A stretch of DNA of 64,000 nt, taken from positions 186,001 to 250,000 of the forward strand of contig NZ_BBXC01000008.1 in the NCBI RefSeq assembly GCF_001570525.1. The letters are read 5' to 3'. Every line of letters starts with the position of its first letter. Position 1 is the stretch's first letter. Source of the stretch: Herbidospora sakaeratensis. Lineage in GTDB: Bacteria > Actinomycetota > Actinomycetes > Streptosporangiales > Streptosporangiaceae. Made by a program: the position numbers and the translations under genes. Shown piece by piece: positions 1 through 10,480 of the stretch. The notes beneath the pieces were generated by a model, which was not told where the DNA came from, did not search any database, and worked only from the letters and a program-made list of their open reading frames with translations.

Positions 1-780
1 CGCGCCCGAGACGGTGTAGGCGCCCTTCGACATCTCCTCGTACATCTTCTTCATGGTGAAGCCGGAGATGTCGATGCCCTTCTTGCCGTCGCGGGGGTCC
101 TTGAGGTCCTTGCGGACCCGCTCGGTGATCCCGGCGTCGGAGTAGAGCATCTTGTTGAAGTGGTCGGTGCTGAAGTTCGGCACCCAGAAGGAGTTGTTGT
201 CCTTCCCGCCGCCCGCGGCCGTGGCCGGGTCGGGGATGTTGTTGTGCAGCGGGCCGTTCAGCTTCGTGCCGGCCGGCTCGGTGACGCAGGTGTTGATGTC
301 GGCGGTCGACACCGGGCGGACGAACCCGGAGAAGTCGTCGTTGGCGTTCTCGTTGAACTCCACCAGAAGCGTCAGCAGTTTGGCCGTGCGCTTCGTGCCC
401 GCCTTCTTGTAGATGAAGTCGAACGGGTTCTGGCCGGTCCTGATGGCGCGGCGCTCGTTGTTGGCCAGGCCGCGGGCGGCGACGGGGTTGCCGCCGGCGT
501 ACTTGTGGTCGATCTCGTCGGCGATCGCCGCGGTCGCCTGGCGGCTGGCCTTGGCGGCCTCGCTCAGCTTCTCGTCCGAGCGGTCGGAGACGTCCGACTG
601 CGCGCGCGGGGGCGTGTAGTTGATGTAGTGGTCGCTGAGCGACGGGATCCAGCGGGCCTCCGTGGAGTCCGCCGATGCCGGGACCGTGGCCGCGGTGAGA
701 CCCGCGGCCAGCAGCCCGAGCGCGGGCACGATGGCGGCCAACCGCCGCGCCCTGCGAGGGGATGCTGCAAAGGCTGACAA
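1..780 (-). CDS. Secreted immune inhibitor A-like M6 metallopeptidase, N-terminal part (cut by window edge)
   Basis: The 260 visible codons read out of the left edge without a stop. The start is TTG at 780-778 with a GGAGG ribosome site six bases upstream. The product opens with a basic stretch, a hydrophobic segment of about 18 residues and a likely signal-peptidase site near PASA, then a propeptide-like region. The stretch KLLTLLVEFNENANDDF (about residues 125-141) matches the conserved start of the catalytic part of M6 immune inhibitor A proteases in actinomycetes. The zinc HExxH motif would lie beyond the edge and is not seen. Family knowledge suggests a secreted zinc protease that degrades extracellular proteins. 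The gene stands alone and is divergent from the FAD oxidase. The family call is likely; full length and activity are unknown. Confidence 0.75.
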   Translation of the reverse strand, partial: MSAFAASPRRARRLAAIVPALGLLAAGLTAATVPASADSTEARWIPSLSDHYINYTPPRAQSDVSDRSDEKLSEAAKASRQATAAIADEIDHKYAGGNPVAARGLANNERRAIRTGQNPFDFIYKKAGTKRTAKLLTLLVEFNENANDDFSGFVRPVSTADINTCVTEPAGTKLNGPLHNNIPDPATAAGGGKDNNSFWVPNFSTDHFNKMLYSDAGITERVRKDLKDPRDGKKGIDISGFTMKKMYEEMSKGAYTVSGA

Positions 781-957
781 GTGAATCCTCCCTCACCCGG
801 TAGTCAGCCGGGCTTGTCGAGGCGCGCGGGGGTGGTGCGCGCCACCGTGCGGTCATGGCGAAACCGCCACATCCGCCGCAACGGGACGTTAGATCACTCG
901 GTAAAGGAAAAGTAAAGTGAATGGGGGATGTTGCGAAACCGATATCGACTGATCGCC

Positions 958-996
958 TTACCGCCCTAGTCAGGGCGATTGGTACTGTTTCGGGAT
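958..996 (+). promoter_or_regulatory. Candidate leaderless promoter with a dyad between -35 and -10
   Basis: A perfect inverted repeat, CGCCCT-AGTC-AGGGCG (962-977), sits just upstream of TACTGT (983-988), a TANNNT-type -10 element. The GTG start of the FAD oxidase follows eight bases later, which fits a leaderless transcript. TTACCG at 958-963 is a weak -35 candidate. A repressor bound to the dyad would block polymerase. This is a pattern-based inference. Confidence 0.4.
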
Positions 997-2349
997 GTGG
1001 ACGACCTCATCTCAGCGCTGCCTCCCGGACGGGTGCTGACCGACCCCGACGTGACCGCCTCCTACGCCCGCGACCGCACGTTCCTGCAGGCCGGAGCGGT
1101 TCGCGCGGTGGTCTTGGCGGAGTCGCGCGACGACGTCGTGGCGACGATGAAATGGGCCACCGCCAACGGGGTCCCGGTGGTGCCGCGCGGCGCCGGCACG
1201 GGGCTGGCCGGAGGGGCGGTGGCGGGTGACGGGTCGATCGTCCTGTCATTGGCCCGCATGACCCAGATCGTCGAGTTGTCCCCCGCCGACGAGGTCGCGG
1301 TCGTCCAGCCGGGCGTGATCACCGCCGACCTCGACCGCGCCGCCCGCGCCCACGGGCTCATGTACGCCCCCGACCCGTCCTCCTACGAGATCTCCACGAT
1401 CGGCGGAAACCTGGCCACCAACGCCGGGGGCCTGCGCTGCGTGAAGTACGGCGTCACCCGCGACTCGGCGCTGGGCCTGGAGGTCGTGCTCGCCGACGGC
1501 CAGGTGGTCAACACCGGCCGCCGGACCATGAAGGGCGTCACCGGCTACGACCTGACCGGCCTGTTCGTCGGCTCCGAGGGCACCCTCGGCATCATCACCG
1601 AGGCCACCGTCCGGCTGCGCCGGGCCCCGGCGAAACCGCCGGTCACGGTGGCCGCCGAGTTCACCTCGTTGCGCGACGCCGCGGCGGCGGTGGCCGCGAT
1701 CATCGCGGCCGGCTGCCAGCCCTCGATGCTGGAGCTCATCGACCGCAACACCCTCGTCGCGATCGACGACTGGCGCCACATCGGCCTGGAGCCGACGACG
1801 CAGGGCATGCTGCTGGCCCAGTCCGACGCCCCCGACGGCGAGGCGGCGGCCGACCGCATGGCCGCCCTCTGCGAGGAGCACGGCGCGACGTTCGCGGCCC
1901 GGTCGACCACCCCCGAGGAGGCCGACGAGCTGATCGCGGTCCGGCGCATGGCCTACCAGGCCAAGGAGCGCCTCGGCGAGTGCCTGACCGAGGACGTCTG
2001 CGTGCCCCGGTCGAAGCTGCCCGACATGATCGCCGAGATCGAGGCCGTCGGGCTCCGCCACGACGTGCGGATCTGCACCGTCGCGCACGCCGGCGACGGC
2101 AACCTGCACCCGGTGTTCATCTTCGAGCGCGGCCTGCCCGAACCGCCCCCGCACGTGTGGGCGGCGGCCGACGAGATCTTCCGGGCCGCGCTGGCCCTCG
2201 GCGGCACCCTCACCGGGGAGCACGGCGTGGGCCTGCTGAAGAAGCGGTGGCTGGAGCTGGAGAGCGGGCCCGTCGTGGCGTCCCTGCAGACCGGGATAAA
2301 GCAGGTCTTCGACCCCCACAACCTCCTCAACCCGGGCAAGGCCATCTGA
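997..2349 (+). CDS. FAD-linked oxidase, GlcD/D-lactate dehydrogenase-like
   Basis: A 450-residue flavoprotein of the GlcD / D-2-hydroxyacid dehydrogenase type, the usual length for the family. The N-terminal FAD_binding_4 domain (about 35-215) carries the glycine-rich run RGAGTGLAGGAV, and the GGNLATNAGG segment that contacts FAD. The C-terminal FAD-oxidase domain contains GDGNLHP and GEHGVG, the metal/substrate histidine motifs of this family. It should oxidise an alpha-hydroxyacid such as glycolate or D-lactate to the 2-oxoacid; the substrate cannot be fixed from sequence. GTG at 997 is preferred over the upstream TTG at 979 because a -10-like TACTGT lies just before it and the conserved N-terminus begins there. 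No iron-sulfur partner (GlcF) is adjacent, so it may act alone. Confidence 0.85.
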   Translation: MDDLISALPPGRVLTDPDVTASYARDRTFLQAGAVRAVVLAESRDDVVATMKWATANGVPVVPRGAGTGLAGGAVAGDGSIVLSLARMTQIVELSPADEVAVVQPGVITADLDRAARAHGLMYAPDPSSYEISTIGGNLATNAGGLRCVKYGVTRDSALGLEVVLADGQVVNTGRRTMKGVTGYDLTGLFVGSEGTLGIITEATVRLRRAPAKPPVTVAAEFTSLRDAAAAVAAIIAAGCQPSMLELIDRNTLVAIDDWRHIGLEPTTQGMLLAQSDAPDGEAAADRMAALCEEHGATFAARSTTPEEADELIAVRRMAYQAKERLGECLTEDVCVPRSKLPDMIAEIEAVGLRHDVRICTVAHAGDGNLHPVFIFERGLPEPPPHVWAAADEIFRAALALGGTLTGEHGVGLLKKRWLELESGPVVASLQTGIKQVFDPHNLLNPGKAI

Positions 2350-2357
2350 CCCACTGG

Positions 2358-2370
2358 TAGCGTGCTCTCC
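2358..2370 (+). promoter_or_regulatory. Candidate leaderless -10 element for the kinase
   Basis: TAGCGT (2358-2363) fits the TANNNT -10 consensus and lies seven bases before ATG 2371, with no Shine-Dalgarno sequence. This favours a leaderless mRNA starting at or near ATG 2371 rather than GTG 2362. Confidence 0.35.
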
Positions 2371-3861
2371 ATGGTGGAAGGCGACCCCTCACGACTGGGG
2401 CCGTTCCAGATCGTCGGCCGGCTGGGCGAGGGCGGCCAGGGCGTCGTCTACCGGGGCGTGACCCCCGAGGGCGCGACCGTGGCCGTGAAACTGCTGCACA
2501 CCCGGCTCAGCGCCGATCCGGCGGCCCGCGCCCGCTTCCTGCGCGAGGTCAGCCTCGCCCAGCGCGTGGCCCGGTTCAGCACGGCCCCGGTCCTGTACGC
2601 CGACCTCGCCGGAAACCAGCCCTACATCGTCAGCGAGTACGTCCCCGGCCCGTCGCTGAAAGACCTCGTCGAGCGGGAGGGCCCCCGGCGCGGCGCGGCG
2701 CTCGAACGGCTGGGCATCGCGACCGCGACCGCCCTGGCGGCGATCCACCAGGCCGGGATCACCCACCGCGACCTGAAGCCCGCCAACGTGCTGATGGGCC
2801 CCGAGGGCCCGGTCGTGATCGACTTCGGCGTCGCCAAGGCCCTCGACGCCCCGCAGGCCACGATGAGCGGCACCACCATGGGCACCCCCGCCTACCTGGC
2901 CCCCGAGTTATTGAGCGAGGCGACCGCCGGCCCCGCGTCCGACGTGTTCGCGTGGGGCGTCACGATGGTCTTCGCGGCGACCGGCCGCCCCGCGTTCGGG
3001 GCCGACTCGATCCCGGTCGTGCTGAACCGCATCCTGCACTCCGAGCCCGACCTCGGCGAGGTCGAGGAGCCGATGCGCACCCTGGTGGCGCGCTGCCTGG
3101 CCAAGGACCCGGCCGACCGGCCGACCCCCGACCAGCTGATCGCCTACCTGCGCGGCGACCACGGCGTGATCAAGGCCGCCCCGGTCAGGCGGGGCCGGAT
3201 GCTGCTGGCCGGCGCGGCGGCCGTGCTGCTCCTGGGCGGCGCCGCCTACGTCGTGACCCGGCCCGAGCCCCGCACCGCGGTGGCCGCGCCGACGGCCGCC
3301 CCGGTCATCGCCCAGCTCACCCCGACCAAACGTGCCCCCCGCCCGTCGCTCTCCCCGGTCGCCGCGCAGCCCGAACCGCCCGCGCCGACGACGGAGGCCC
3401 CGACCGAACGCCCCGACGTGGTCGACAAGCCGCGCCCGAGCCTGACCCCGACGCCCTCGCCGTCGCCCAGCCCCTCGCCGTCCCCGTCGCCCTCCCCCAG
3501 CCCGAGCCCGAGCCCGGCGAAGACCAAGGAGCCCAACCCCAACACGCCCGAGGGCCTGTGCGGGGCCGGGTTCGCGGTCGTGAACCGGCACCGCTGGCAG
3601 AACGGCCGGGCCACCACCTATCTCCTGTACGAAGAGGCGACCGGCCTCAACTGCGTGGTCACCCTGTCGAAGAACGTCATCCCGGGCAGCATCAAGATGG
3701 GCGCCCTGCTGCGCGTGCAGAAGGGCGCCCACGGCAACGACTGGGGCCGCTACACCGCCTACGCCGGCCCGGTCCGCCTCCTCGCGAAGAACAAGTGCGT
3801 CGTCTGGGGCGGCGGGTTCGCCAAGGCCACCTGGCAGAGCGGCTGGACCCACTGCGGCTGA
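2371..3861 (+). CDS. Membrane Ser/Thr protein kinase with SapA-like extracellular domain
   Basis: A 496-residue PknB-type kinase. The catalytic domain spans about 10-265, with glycine loop GEGGQGV (19-25), lysine 40, HRDLKPANV (132-140), DFG (151-153) and the GTPAYLAPE activation segment, so it looks active. A single membrane helix follows at about 275-296, then a Pro/Ser/Thr-rich linker with an (SP)n run. The last ~100 residues contain NCVVTL, GRYTAYAGPV and a terminal HCG with paired cysteines, which resemble the secreted spore-associated protein A (SapA) family. No PASTA repeats are present. The outer domain may therefore sense a developmental or wall signal. Codon 180 (2908-2910) is TTA, a codon that in Streptomyces makes translation depend on the bldA tRNA. 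It follows the FAD oxidase closely. The SapA link is from recalled sequence pattern and needs a profile search. Confidence 0.88.
   Translation: MVEGDPSRLGPFQIVGRLGEGGQGVVYRGVTPEGATVAVKLLHTRLSADPAARARFLREVSLAQRVARFSTAPVLYADLAGNQPYIVSEYVPGPSLKDLVEREGPRRGAALERLGIATATALAAIHQAGITHRDLKPANVLMGPEGPVVIDFGVAKALDAPQATMSGTTMGTPAYLAPELLSEATAGPASDVFAWGVTMVFAATGRPAFGADSIPVVLNRILHSEPDLGEVEEPMRTLVARCLAKDPADRPTPDQLIAYLRGDHGVIKAAPVRRGRMLLAGAAAVLLLGGAAYVVTRPEPRTAVAAPTAAPVIAQLTPTKRAPRPSLSPVAAQPEPPAPTTEAPTERPDVVDKPRPSLTPTPSPSPSPSPSPSPSPSPSPSPAKTKEPNPNTPEGLCGAGFAVVNRHRWQNGRATTYLLYEEATGLNCVVTLSKNVIPGSIKMGALLRVQKGAHGNDWGRYTAYAGPVRLLAKNKCVVWGGGFAKATWQSGWTHCG
3451..3519 (+). repeat. (Ser-Pro)n coding repeat
   Basis: An imperfect six-base repeat encoding about nine consecutive Ser-Pro pairs in the kinase linker. 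Codons vary (TCG, AGC, TCC with CCG, CCC), so the repeat is kept at protein level. It probably forms a stiff stalk across the cell wall and could expand or contract. Confidence 0.8.
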
Positions 3862-3873
3862 CCCACTGCGGCT
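3846..3873. repeat. Tandem 14-bp duplication spanning the kinase stop codon
   Basis: GACCCACTGCGGCT occurs at 3846-3859 and again at 3860-3873. The kinase TGA (3859-3861) is made at the junction, and the second copy runs into the stop codon of the convergent secreted-protein gene. This looks like a recent slippage duplication at the 3' junction. Confidence 0.85.
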
Positions 3874-4279
3874 AGAGCAGCTTCTCGTGCCAGTCGTAGT
3901 AGAGGTAGGTGCTGCCGGGGCCGGTCAGCGTGCCGTAGACCTGCCAGAAGCTGTTCGGGGCGAGCGAGTAGCGGAAGACCTTGTCACCGGGCCGGTCGTC
4001 CTCGAACGTGCTCCAGTTTCCGTTGTTGTAGATCCGCACCTCGATCGAGAACGTCTCGCCGTCGGGGATGTCGAGGCAGATCTCATAGTCGTACGACATG
4101 TTGGCGCCGATGTTGTAGCTGCGCCCGTCGATGGCGCCCCGCTCCCAGTTGGTGGGGATGTAGCTGTGGTAGACCCGCGTGTAGCCGCCCGCCGAGCAGT
4201 CGACCGCGGCGGACGCGGGAGTGATGCCGGTGAGCATGGCGCCGAGGACGCCGACGAGAACGAAGATGGTGCGCTTCAT
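3872..4279 (-). CDS. Small secreted protein of unknown function
   Basis: A 135-residue product. The start is ATG 4279, with GAGGAGAGG just upstream; the ATG at 4291 lacks such a site. A typical signal peptide (MKRTIF..., cleavage near PASA-AV) precedes a mature domain of about 110 residues rich in Tyr, Asn and Asp, with two cysteines (in DCSAGG and YEICLDIP) that could form a disulfide. The composition resembles a small beta-sandwich, but I do not recognise the family. It is convergent with the kinase carrying the SapA-like domain and ends only ten bases away, so the two may be linked by location; this is speculative. Confidence 0.7.
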   Translation of the reverse strand: MKRTIFVLVGVLGAMLTGITPASAAVDCSAGGYTRVYHSYIPTNWERGAIDGRSYNIGANMSYDYEICLDIPDGETFSIEVRIYNNGNWSTFEDDRPGDKVFRYSLAPNSFWQVYGTLTGPGSTYLYYDWHEKLL

Positions 4280-4296
4280 GCCTCTCCTCATCCGTG

Positions 4297-4318
4297 CAGT
4301 TAGTTGAAGACTTAACTG
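4297..4318. promoter_or_regulatory. Inverted repeat upstream of the small secreted gene
   Basis: CAGTTA (4297-4302) and TAACTG (4313-4318) form six-base arms around a ten-base spacer in the AT-richer divergent region between the secreted gene and the carboxylase operon. It could be an operator. No second copy was noticed. Confidence 0.3.
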
Positions 4319-4416
4319 ATTCTGATGAGGTCACCACACCCGAACAAGGTCGGGTCACTCGTGCCGCCGTGAGCTGCGCCGATGATTTCCGTCTCTGAAA
4401 CTAGGGTGAAAGGTGC

Positions 4417-6051
4417 ATGTCAGGGGGTTCGGGGGTCGTCTCCCCGCGTAGAACATTAAACTCACCGAACGTGATCCAACCTCCCGACTCGGCGGAAACG
4501 CAGCAGCGACGAGCGGCGATGCTCGGCAGACTCGCCGAACTGGCGGCGGAGCACGCCAAAGCGGTCGAGGGCGGCGGCCAGAAGTACGTCGACCGCCACC
4601 ACGCCCGGGGCAAGCTCCTGGCCCGCGAACGCGTGGAACTGCTGCTCGACCCCGGCGCGCCCTTCCTCGAACTGTCCCCGCTGGCCGCCTGGGGGTCCGA
4701 CTTCCCCGTCGGCGCCAGCGTGGTCACCGGCATCGGCGTGGTCGAGGGCGTCGAGTGCGTGATCGTCGCCAACGACCCGACCGTCCGGGGCGGCGCGTCC
4801 AACCCCTGGACGCTGCGCAAGACCCTGCGGGCGACCCAGATCGCCCTGGAGAACCGGCTCCCGCTCGTCAACCTGGTCGAGTCGGGCGGCGCCGACCTGC
4901 CGACGCAGAAGGAGATCTTCATCCCCGGCGGGCGCGTCTTCCGCGACCTGACCCGGTTGTCGGCGGCCGGCGTCCCGACGATCGCCCTGGTGTTCGGCAA
5001 CTCCACGGCCGGGGGCGCCTACGTGCCGGGCCTGTCCGACCACGTCGTCATGGTGCGGGAACGCGCCAAGGTGTTCCTGGGCGGCCCGCCGCTGGTCAAG
5101 GTCGCGACCGGCGAGGACGCCGACGACGAGTCGCTCGGCGGCGCCGAGATGCACGCCCGCGACTCGGGCCTGGCCGACCACCTGGCCGAGTCGGAGCACG
5201 ACGCCCTGCGCATCGGGCGCGCCATCGTCAAGCGGCTGAACTGGCGCAAGCTGGGCCGGGCGCCGAAGCCCTCGCGGCCGCCGCTGCTCGACGAAGACGG
5301 GCTGCTCGGCATCGTGCCCGAAGACCTGCGTGTGCCGTTCGACCCGCGCGAGGTCATCGGGCGGATCGTCGACGCGAGCGAGTTCGACGAGTTCAAGCCG
5401 CTCTACGGGCCGAGCCTGGTGACCGGCTGGGCCACGATCCACGGCTACGACGTCGGCGTCCTGGCCAACGCGCGGGGCGTGCTGTTCGGCCAGGAGGCGC
5501 AGAAAGCGGCCCAGTTCATCCAGCTGGCGAACCAGTCGCGCACGCCGCTGCTGTTCCTGCAGAACACCACCGGCTACATGGTCGGCAAGGACTACGAGCG
5601 GTCGGGCATCATCAAGCACGGCTCGATGATGATCAACGCGGTGGCCAACTCCACCGTCCCCCATCTGACGGTCGTCCTGGGGGCCAGCTACGGCGCGGGC
5701 AACTACGGCATGTGCGGGCGGGCGTACGACCCCCGGTTCCTGTTCACCTGGCCGAGCGCGAAGTCGGCGGTGATGGGACCGGCGCAGCTGGCCGGGGTGT
5801 TGTCGATCGTCGGCCGGGCCGCCGCCGAGGCGCGCGGGCAGGCGTTCGACGAGGAGGGCGACGCCGCCATGCGCGCGATGGTCGAGGCGCAGGTCGAGGC
5901 CGAGTCGTTGCCGTTCTTCCTGTCGGGCCGCCTCTACGACGACGGGGTCATCGACCCGCGCGACACCCGGACCGTCCTTGGATTGTGCCTGTCCGCCATC
6001 GGCTCGGCCCCCGAGTCGCCCGCCGCCGGTTTCGGCGTCTTCCGGATGTGA
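4417..6051 (+). CDS. Acyl-CoA carboxylase beta (carboxyltransferase) subunit, AtuC/LiuB type
   Basis: A 544-residue carboxyltransferase with both crotonase-like halves. The N half carries ANDPTVRGG, ESGGADLPTQ and the oxyanion-forming [13 protein letters not shown]; the C half carries NTTGYMVG, GASYGAGNYGM and FLSGRLYDDGVIDP. The C-terminus ends GFGVFRM, as in methylcrotonyl- and geranyl-CoA carboxylases rather than propionyl-CoA carboxylases. It transfers CO2 from carboxybiotin to an enoyl-CoA. ATG 4417 follows AAAGG at good spacing. It is the first gene of a four-gene operon with the biotin carboxylase five bases downstream. Operon partners make a branched or terpenoid enoyl-CoA the likely substrate; the exact acyl chain is not visible. 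Confidence 0.88.
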   Translation: MSGGSGVVSPRRTLNSPNVIQPPDSAETQQRRAAMLGRLAELAAEHAKAVEGGGQKYVDRHHARGKLLARERVELLLDPGAPFLELSPLAAWGSDFPVGASVVTGIGVVEGVECVIVANDPTVRGGASNPWTLRKTLRATQIALENRLPLVNLVESGGADLPTQKEIFIPGGRVFRDLTRLSAAGVPTIALVFGNSTAGGAYVPGLSDHVVMVRERAKVFLGGPPLVKVATGEDADDESLGGAEMHARDSGLADHLAESEHDALRIGRAIVKRLNWRKLGRAPKPSRPPLLDEDGLLGIVPEDLRVPFDPREVIGRIVDASEFDEFKPLYGPSLVTGWATIHGYDVGVLANARGVLFGQEAQKAAQFIQLANQSRTPLLFLQNTTGYMVGKDYERSGIIKHGSMMINAVANSTVPHLTVVLGASYGAGNYGMCGRAYDPRFLFTWPSAKSAVMGPAQLAGVLSIVGRAAAEARGQAFDEEGDAAMRAMVEAQVEAESLPFFLSGRLYDDGVIDPRDTRTVLGLCLSAIGSAPESPAAGFGVFRM

Positions 6052-6056
6052 GTCGA

Positions 6057-7960
<1,904 letters not shown>

Positions 7961-7964
<4 letters not shown>

Positions 7965-8722
7965 CCGAGGTCGTACATCTGACGGTCGAGCGCGGGGTGG
8001 CCACGGTCACCCTCGACTCGCCGCGCAACCGCAACGCCCTGTCGCGGCAGCTCGTCGAGGAGCTGTCGGCCCACCTGGAGGCGGCCGGGTCCGACGACGA
8101 CGTCCGGGCGGTGCTGCTCACCCACACCGGACCGGTGTTCTGCGCCGGGGCCGACCTGTCGGAGGCGGCGGCCGAGGGCATGGAGGCCGGCACCCGCCGC
8201 ATGATCGACCTGTTCACGCTGGTGGTCGAGCTGCCCAAGCCGGTGGTCTGCCGGGTCGCCGGCAAGGCGCGGGCGGGCGGGCTCGGGCTGCTCGGCGCGT
8301 GCGACGTCGTGGTGGCCGACGACGGCGGCGACTACGCGTTCACCGAGGCCCGCCTCGGGCTCGCGCCGGCGATGATCTCGCTGACCCTGCTGCCGCGCCT
8401 CGACGGCCGGGCCGCCGGGCGCTACTTCATCACCGGCGAGACGTTCGGCGCGATGGAGGCCGAGCGCATCGGCCTGCTGACCCGGGCGGTCCCGCTGCCG
8501 CAACTCGACGACGCGGTCGAGACCGTGCTCGACGGCCTGCGCGCGGCCTCGCCGCAGGGTCTCGCCGAGTCGAAGCGGCTGGTCACCGAGCCGGTCCGGC
8601 GGTTGCTGGCCGAACGCGGCGACGAGATGGCGACCCTGTCGGCCAAGTTGTTCTCCTCGGCAGAGGCGCGCGAGGGCATGAGCGCCTTCCTGCAGAAGCG
8701 CCCGCCCGCCTGGGCCGTCTGA
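7961..8722 (+). CDS. Enoyl-CoA hydratase/isomerase family protein (AtuE/LiuC-like)
   Basis: A 253-residue crotonase-fold enzyme. FCAGADLSE (about 52-60) forms the first oxyanion-hole segment and KARAGGLGLLGACD (about 99-112) the second. The Glu-rich catalytic pair of classical hydratases is not clearly kept at both sites, so hydratase versus isomerase activity is open. In Atu and Liu pathways the enzyme at this position hydrates the carboxylated enoyl-CoA made by the carboxylase. The start GTG overlaps the alpha-subunit stop by four bases, and its TGA shares one base with the ATG of the AtuA-like gene, so all four genes form one coupled operon. Confidence 0.85.
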
Positions 8723-10401
8723 TGGTGCGCATCGCCAACTGCTCGGGCTTCTACGGCGACCGCCTCTCGGCCGCCCGGGAACAGGTCGACGGCGGCCCGA
8801 TCGACGTGCTCACCGGCGACTGGCTGGCCGAGCTGACCATGCTGATCCTGGCCGGGAACCGGGCCAAGGGCCGCCCGGGCTACGCCACGACGTTCGTGCG
8901 GCAGCTGTCCGACGTCCTGGCGACCTGCCTCGACCGCGGCATCAAGATCGTGTCGAACGCGGGCGGGCTCGACCCCGAAGCGTGCGCGCAGGCGATCAGG
9001 GACCTCGGCCTGCCGGCCAAGGTCGCCACCGTCACCGGCGACGACCTCATGCCGCGCCTGGCCGAGCTCGGGCCGCTGGTCAACCTCGACACCGGCGAGA
9101 CCCTCACGGCGGCGCCGATCACCGCCAACGCCTACCTGGGCGGCTTCCCCATCGCCGCCGCCCTCTCGGCCGGCGCCGACGTCGTGGTGACCGGCCGCGT
9201 CACCGACGCGGCCCTGGTCACCGGTCCCGGCATCTGGCGGTACGGCTGGAGCCCCGCCGACCTCGACGCGCTCGCCGGTTCGGTCGTCGCCGGGCACGTC
9301 ATCGAGTGCGGCTGCCAGGCCACCGGCGGCAACTACGCCTTCTTCGACGAGATCCCCGACCTGGCCCACTGCGGCTTCCCCATCGCCGAACTGCACTCCG
9401 ACGGCTCCTGCGTCATCACCAAACACCCGGGCACGGGCGGCGCGGTCACCGTGGGCACCGTCACCGCCCAGCTCCTGTACGAGATCGGCGGCCCCCGCTA
9501 CCAGGGCCCCGACGTGACGGCCCGGTTCGACACGATCCGCCTCATGCAGGAGGGCCCCGACCGGGTGTCGGTGAGCGGGGTGCGCGGCGAGGCGCCGCCG
9601 CCCACGCTGAAGGCCGCGGTGAACGTGCTCGGCGGCTACCGGAACACGATGACCCTGGTGCTGACCGGCCTCGACGCCGACCGCAAGGCGAAGGTCGCCG
9701 AGGAGGCCGTCTGGGCGCGGGCGCCCCGGGAGAGCTTCGAGCAGACGTACACGGAACGGGTCGGCGACCTGCTCCGGATCACGGTCATGGACCCTGACAA
9801 GCGCAAGGCCGGACGCCTGTTCTCCTCGGCCGTGGTCGAGACGGGCCTGGCCAGTTATCCCGGCTTCTACGGCCTGACCCCGCCCGGCGACGCCTCGCCC
9901 TACGGGATCTACTGGCCGGTGGCGGTGCCCCGGGTGACCGCCCGGGTCGCCGTCGACGGCGCGGAGGTGCCGTTCGAGGAGGCCGTGCCGGAGGCGGCCG
10001 CGGCGGCTCCGGCCGACCGCGAGGAGCCCGGGGTGGCCGGGCCGTGGTTCGCCCCGCCGATGCCGATCCCGCTGACCGTCGAAGAAGAGCTCCGACCTTT
10101 GGGTCTCATCGCCGGCGCGCGGTCGGGCGACAAGGGCGGCAACGCCAACCTCGGCGTGTGGGTGCGCACCCCCGACCACTACGCGTGGCTGGAGAACTAC
10201 CTGACGGCCGACCGGCTGGCCGAGTTGCTGCCCGAAGTGACCGGATTGCGCGTCGACCGCCACGTGTTCCCGAACCTGCTCGCGGTCAACTTCGTCGTCC
10301 ACGGCCTGCTCGGCCGGGGTGTGGCCGCCAGCCCGCTGATGGACGCCCAGGCCAAGGCCCTCGGCGAACGCCTGCGGGCGGTTCCGGTGCCGCTGCCCTG
10401 A
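8722..10401 (+). CDS. AtuA-family acyclic terpene utilisation protein (DUF1446 + DUF3834-like C-terminus)
   Basis: A 559-residue protein. The N-terminal two thirds carry the DUF1446/AtuA signatures GFYGDR, DWLAELTM, SNAGGLDP, TGRVTDAALV and CGCQATGGNY. The last ~110 residues (from LIAGARSGDKGGNANLGVW) are the AtuA C-terminal domain found fused in many bacteria. AtuA is essential for citronellol/geraniol growth in Pseudomonas, but its chemistry is not settled. A separate catalytic role is unproven here too. Its position behind the carboxylase and hydratase, with a one-base TGATG overlap, supports a role in the same acyl-CoA pathway. No regulator, dehydrogenase or lyase is attached, so the operon needs partners elsewhere, possibly the HMG-CoA lyase at 34976-35881. 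Confidence 0.88.
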   Translation: MVRIANCSGFYGDRLSAAREQVDGGPIDVLTGDWLAELTMLILAGNRAKGRPGYATTFVRQLSDVLATCLDRGIKIVSNAGGLDPEACAQAIRDLGLPAKVATVTGDDLMPRLAELGPLVNLDTGETLTAAPITANAYLGGFPIAAALSAGADVVVTGRVTDAALVTGPGIWRYGWSPADLDALAGSVVAGHVIECGCQATGGNYAFFDEIPDLAHCGFPIAELHSDGSCVITKHPGTGGAVTVGTVTAQLLYEIGGPRYQGPDVTARFDTIRLMQEGPDRVSVSGVRGEAPPPTLKAAVNVLGGYRNTMTLVLTGLDADRKAKVAEEAVWARAPRESFEQTYTERVGDLLRITVMDPDKRKAGRLFSSAVVETGLASYPGFYGLTPPGDASPYGIYWPVAVPRVTARVAVDGAEVPFEEAVPEAAAAAPADREEPGVAGPWFAPPMPIPLTVEEELRPLGLIAGARSGDKGGNANLGVWVRTPDHYAWLENYLTADRLAELLPEVTGLRVDRHVFPNLLAVNFVVHGLLGRGVAASPLMDAQAKALGERLRAVPVPLP

Positions 10402-10437
10402 GTCCATACCGCAATCACAGCGAAACGTGAGCCCTCC

Positions 10438-10455
10438 TACAATTGCTCGCAATTG
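10438..10455. promoter_or_regulatory. Promoter/operator of small gene: TACAAT overlapping a CAATTGC dyad
   Basis: CAATTGC (10440-10446) and GCAATTG (10449-10455) are perfect arms around TC. TACAAT (10438-10443), a good -10, overlaps the left arm. CAATTGCTCGC here recurs with one change (CAATTGCTTGC) at 11624-11634, upstream of the other small gene beside the XRE regulator, so this is a candidate XRE operator. Confidence 0.5.
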
Positions 10456-10480
10456 CGACTGTACGGAAGGACACCCCCTC

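Noticed and set aside
3451-3519. CRISPR-like or tandem DNA repeat
   Set aside because: Short imperfect units encode Ser-Pro in frame in the kinase; no spacers.
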